Of a stretch of 64,000 bases of DNA, positions 60,843-64,000 are shown piece by piece. The notes beneath the pieces were generated by a model. That model was not told the DNA's origin and made no database searches. It worked only from the letters and a program-made list of their open reading frames with translations. A program made the translations under genes and the position numbers. This stretch comes from Methylococcaceae bacterium UBA7658. GTDB taxonomy: Bacteria > Pseudomonadota > Gammaproteobacteria > Methylococcales > Methylomonadaceae. The stretch's first letter is position 1; every line of letters starts with the position of its first letter. The DNA is taken from the NCBI GenBank assembly GCA_002483425.1, contig DLHW01000034.1, positions 8,669 through 72,668 of the forward strand. The letters are read 5' to 3'.

Positions 60843-62738
60843 ATGCGGACAATGAATAAGGTTAAGAATTCAGCCAAGGTTTTGGCGATTATAGTAAGTT
60901 GCTTGGCATGTGCCGTTTCGCAAGCGGGAAATTTCGATAACGAATGGTTCAGGATTTTCGGTCGCTGGGAAAATAATCAACTCAGGGCGGACAACATTCA
61001 ACTTCGTTTGCCGGATAAAAATCCTAACCGGGGACAGGTAAGCGGGCGCATAGATAAAATAGACGTCGGCAAGAAAATCATAATTATAGGTCCGTTTACG
61101 ATCCATTGGACGGATAAAACCGAATTCGACCATTGTACCGACAAACAATTTAAGTTAGGCGTAACTCTGAAAGTATCCGGCGAGATGGTGGAAAACGGCT
61201 ATTTCGAGTCGCGAAAAATAAGCCTCGAATCTGCTCCTTATGCGCCCGGTTCGCTCCAAGTCACAGGCCGTAGTAGTATCAGTCAAGAACGTGAGGACGG
61301 CGAGCATGAATTCACAATTTTGAAAATACCGGTTCATACCACGCAAAACGGCTATAACATTTTTAAGTCTTTAGTGCGCCGACAAGACGTGCGTCGTCCT
61401 GACGATCAGTTCAAATTTAACCTGATGGGAAAACCGGTAACGATAGGCGGTGAATACGACTTAAACCCTGGCTATCGCGACAATTTCGATCTCGATTCAA
61501 AAGATCGGGACGGGTCGGTGAGAATAGACCAGGAGCTGAAATTAGAAGCGTTTTATCCGATTTCCCGGTTTACGGCGGTATTTTTAAGTTTTAAAGGCAT
61601 TTCGGAAACACGGATAAACGAAGGCGTACCGTCCAGTCAAACCAATTTGGAAATTGCCAGGGACGAAACTTGGATCTTCTTCGACCGGATATTCGGCACC
61701 GGTTTCGGCTTACAATTCGGCAATCAAAACGTGTCGGAAACCCGCGAATGGTGGTGGGATAAAGACATGGACGCGTTAAGGCTTTACTATAACCGTGGAC
61801 CATTGCATTTCGAGCTGACGGGAGGGAAACAACTCGGCGGTGATTCGACCCAAATTAGTATCGATCCTGATGAAGATGAAATCTACCGTATTTTAGGTTT
61901 AAGTAGCTGGATGTGGAACAGCAAGCAACGATTGGAATTTTATTTTTTACAGCAATGGGATCGATCTACCCAAGAAAATAAAAATCAAATTATTAAAAGA
62001 ATCAACCGGGATACTTACGACCAAAATATGACATGGCTAGGCGGACGCGCCATTGGAGAAATAAGTTTAGACAACTACGGTACGCTTAATTATTGGGCTG
62101 ACGTGGCGGGCGTGCATGGCGACGAAACGGTTACCGAGTATGACAGCGCAGATGCTAACGGTAACGATCTTCCCGATAATGTTCGAAGAGTTGATAAGGT
62201 GAATCGTAACGATGTCGATGGCTGGGCGTTCGATACAGGCGCATTCTGGACGTTGCCTTTTCCATTCGAGCCGACTTTTACTTTAAGCTATGCAAGGGCT
62301 TCCGGCGACAGTAACCCCAACGACGGTCATAACGGTACTTTCCGGCAAACAGGTATCAATCGAAATAACTGGCGCTTCAACGGTGTTAACCGTTTTCGAA
62401 TTTACGGCGAATTATTGCGTCCTGAATTATCGAATCTCGGAATTTTTACATCCGCTTTCGGCATTAGATTACTAAAAAATAGTTCGATTGAATTGGTCTA
62501 CCATAAATACGACCAAGTTGACGCCATTGACCGGTTGCGTAATGCCAATATCAATGAAGATCCTAACGGACTAAATAAAGACATTGGGCAAGAATTTAAT
62601 TTTATCGCCAATTTCAGGGAATGGAAAAATCTGGAGTTAGGCTTAGAGGGCGCTGTATTCGAAGCGGGAAAAGCTTTTGGCGATAAAGAAGGCGAATTGT
62701 CTTACAGCATCTTTTTCGATGTGAATTATAATTTTTAA
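60843..62738 (+). CDS. AlgE-type outer membrane export protein with extra N-terminal domain
   Basis: A 631-aa exported protein. The signal peptide ends at VSQA (about residue 28; start at 60843 or the ATG at 60852). Residues about 45-150 form a small beta domain (GQVSGRIDKIDVGKK, IIIIGPFTIHWTDK) of the DUF5666/OB-like type, not part of AlgE. From about 190 to the C-terminal Phe the sequence alternates beta-strand patterns of an alginate-export-family barrel (FGTGFGLQFGNQNVSETREWWWDKDMD is typical, quoted in part). It should be the outer membrane exit channel of the locus. Confidence 0.85.
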   Translation: MRTMNKVKNSAKVLAIIVSCLACAVSQAGNFDNEWFRIFGRWENNQLRADNIQLRLPDKNPNRGQVSGRIDKIDVGKKIIIIGPFTIHWTDKTEFDHCTDKQFKLGVTLKVSGEMVENGYFESRKISLESAPYAPGSLQVTGRSSISQEREDGEHEFTILKIPVHTTQNGYNIFKSLVRRQDVRRPDDQFKFNLMGKPVTIGGEYDLNPGYRDNFDLDSKDRDGSVRIDQELKLEAFYPISRFTAVFLSFKGISETRINEGVPSSQTNLEIARDETWIFFDRIFGTGFGLQFGNQNVSETREWWWDKDMDALRLYYNRGPLHFELTGGKQLGGDSTQISIDPDEDEIYRILGLSSWMWNSKQRLEFYFLQQWDRSTQENKNQIIKRINRDTYDQNMTWLGGRAIGEISLDNYGTLNYWADVAGVHGDETVTEYDSADANGNDLPDNVRRVDKVNRNDVDGWAFDTGAFWTLPFPFEPTFTLSYARASGDSNPNDGHNGTFRQTGINRNNWRFNGVNRFRIYGELLRPELSNLGIFTSAFGIRLLKNSSIELVYHKYDQVDAIDRLRNANINEDPNGLNKDIGQEFNFIANFREWKNLELGLEGAVFEAGKAFGDKEGELSYSIFFDVNYNF

Positions 62739-62828
62739 ACGTAATAATAGAGTTGCTTTTTTATGTTAAAAGAGCAATTACAAACTTGAAGTATAAAAGA
62801 TTAAAACACTATAAATCATCTATAAACA

Positions 62829-64000
62829 ATGAAAATTACAATCTTTGGAACCGGTTATGTCGGTTTGGTAACGGGAACGTGTCTTGCAGAAGTCGGTAAC
62901 GAAGTGCTTTGCATGGATATCGACCAGAACAAAATCGACAATCTCAACAAAGGCGTCATTCCTATCTACGAACCCGGCCTGGAAGATATGGTTAAGGAAA
63001 ACCATAAAGCAGGCCGTTTACGTTTTACCAGCGACGCCGCCCAAGCGGTCGAGCACGGTCTATTTCAGTTTATCGCCGTCGGTACGCCGCCGGACGAGGA
63101 CGGTTCGGCGGATTTGCAATATGTGCTGGCGGTCGCCAAAGCGATTGCCGAGTACATGACGGAGTACCGCGTTGTTGTCGATAAGTCCACTGTTCCGGTT
63201 GGAACGGCGGATAAAGTCAGGAACCTCATGCGAAAGACCTTGACTGAAAGGGGAGTCGACATTGAATTCGATGTGGTGTCCAATCCTGAGTTCTTGAAAG
63301 AGGGTGCGGCGATCAATGACTTTATGAAACCGGACAGAATTGTAGTCGGAACCGATAACCCTAGAACGACGGAATTGCTGAAGGCGTTATACACGCCGTT
63401 CAACCGTAGTCACGAACGGATTATTGCGATGGATGTGCGTTCGGCGGAATTGACTAAATATGCCGCCAACGCCATGCTGGCAACAAAGATCAGTTTTATG
63501 AATGAGCTGGCGAACTTAGCGGAACACTTGGGCGCCGATATTGAACACGTTAGAAACGGCATCGGTTCGGACAGCCGTATCGGGTACCATTTTATTTATC
63601 CAGGCTGCGGCTATGGTGGTTCTTGTTTCCCAAAAGATGTCAAAGCCTTAGAGCGGACCGCCAAAGAGCTAGGTTATCAGGCAGAGCTTCTCAGTGCGGT
63701 CGAGCATATTAACGATAGGCAGAAAAACGTGCTTTTCAACAAGATCAAACAGCACTATGACGGACACCTTAAAGGTAAAACCTTTGCCTTGTGGGGCTTG
63801 GCGTTCAAGCCGAAAACCGACGACATGCGGGAAGCCCCCAGCCGGGTATTGCTGGAAGCCTTGATTGAGGCGGGGGCTACTGTTCAAGCCTTCGACCCTG
63901 AGGCGTTGGCGGAAGCGAAACGTATTTACGGTGATAAATCAGGGTTGGTATTGTGCAAAAACCAGAATGAAGCGCTGAACAATGCCGATGCGCTTTGTAT
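62829..64000 (+). CDS. ugd: UDP-glucose 6-dehydrogenase (partial, runs off the window)
   Basis: Oxidises UDP-glucose to UDP-glucuronate with 2 NAD+. The first 390 codons are present: Rossmann motif ITIFGTGYVGLVTG, VVDKSTVPVGTADK, EFLKEGAAINDFMKPDRIVVG, the catalytic Cys266 in GCGYGGSCFPKD, and the central-to-C-terminal WGLAFKPKTDDMREAPS. The start follows a 90-bp gap after the AlgE-like gene, and the reading frame is still open at the last base. It supplies the uronic acid suggested by the lyases and the AlgE-like pore. Confidence 0.97.
   Translation, partial: MKITIFGTGYVGLVTGTCLAEVGNEVLCMDIDQNKIDNLNKGVIPIYEPGLEDMVKENHKAGRLRFTSDAAQAVEHGLFQFIAVGTPPDEDGSADLQYVLAVAKAIAEYMTEYRVVVDKSTVPVGTADKVRNLMRKTLTERGVDIEFDVVSNPEFLKEGAAINDFMKPDRIVVGTDNPRTTELLKALYTPFNRSHERIIAMDVRSAELTKYAANAMLATKISFMNELANLAEHLGADIEHVRNGIGSDSRIGYHFIYPGCGYGGSCFPKDVKALERTAKELGYQAELLSAVEHINDRQKNVLFNKIKQHYDGHLKGKTFALWGLAFKPKTDDMREAPSRVLLEALIEAGATVQAFDPEALAEAKRIYGDKSGLVLCKNQNEALNNADALC

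Noticed and set aside
1..64000. tRNA, rRNA or CRISPR array
   Set aside because: No cloverleaf with a GTTCRANNC T-loop, no rRNA segments and no regularly spaced repeats were seen by eye.

Overview
The window looks like chromosomal DNA of a gammaproteobacterium. Markers are HflD, GreB, a recC-recB-recD operon, LptD/SurA, the AmgK-MurU cell-wall recycling pair and a hemCDXY operon. The two-subunit pyruvate carboxylase, the SmbP-like small periplasmic protein and the sterol-oxidase-type gene set would fit a methanotroph-like (Methylococcales) genome. No methane oxidation gene lies here, so this placement is an inference. GC looks mid-range (roughly 45-50% by eye).

Layout. 1-5.7 kb: hflD-hemF (minus) diverge from copZ-copA, sharing a perfect FNR/Anr-type box; then greB and slyD. 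5.9-9.8 kb: pycA-pycB and an acetyltransferase. 9.8-16.6 kb: Sua5/TsaC, two AT-rich orphan genes with a palindromic repeat, hemC-hemD-hemX-hemY, and a small periplasmic protein behind a second perfect FNR-type box. 16.9-21.5 kb (minus): alpha/beta hydrolase, acetoacetate-decarboxylase-like protein, a 202-aa protein and a cholesterol-oxidase-type GMC oxidoreductase, probably one lipid/sterol-processing unit. 22-28.2 kb (minus): lptD-surA-(DbpA-type RNA-binding protein)-rnd. 28.3-31.6 kb: amgK-murU, a histidine-containing membrane protein and a HIT protein. 32.2-33.6 kb: exported vanadium-haloperoxidase-like protein, followed by a strong terminator. 33.7-42 kb (minus): recC-recB-recD. 42.3-44.7 kb (minus): FixL/FixJ-like two-component system. 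44.9-45.6 kb: a decayed inositol-monophosphatase (CysQ/SuhB) gene. 45.9-46.5 kb: RlpA-like lipoprotein.

46.8-64 kb (plus, running off the end) is the most interesting part: a tightly packed polysaccharide locus. It encodes a MurG-like glycosyltransferase, a GT4 glycosyltransferase, two tandem heparinase II/III-type lyases without signal peptides, a 21-codon coupled ORF, two aminoglycoside-phosphotransferase-like kinases flanking a histidine phosphatase, an MsbA-type ABC exporter, a second MurG-like glycosyltransferase, a NodB-like deacetylase, an AlgE-type outer membrane protein with an extra N-terminal domain, and UDP-glucose dehydrogenase. My reading is a uronate-containing (from Ugd), possibly deacetylated polysaccharide or glycolipid. 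It would be built on the cytoplasmic side, moved by the ABC exporter and released through the AlgE-like barrel. No Wzy or Alg8-type polymerase is seen inside the window.

All functional calls are from sequence motifs and gene context read by eye; no database search was run.
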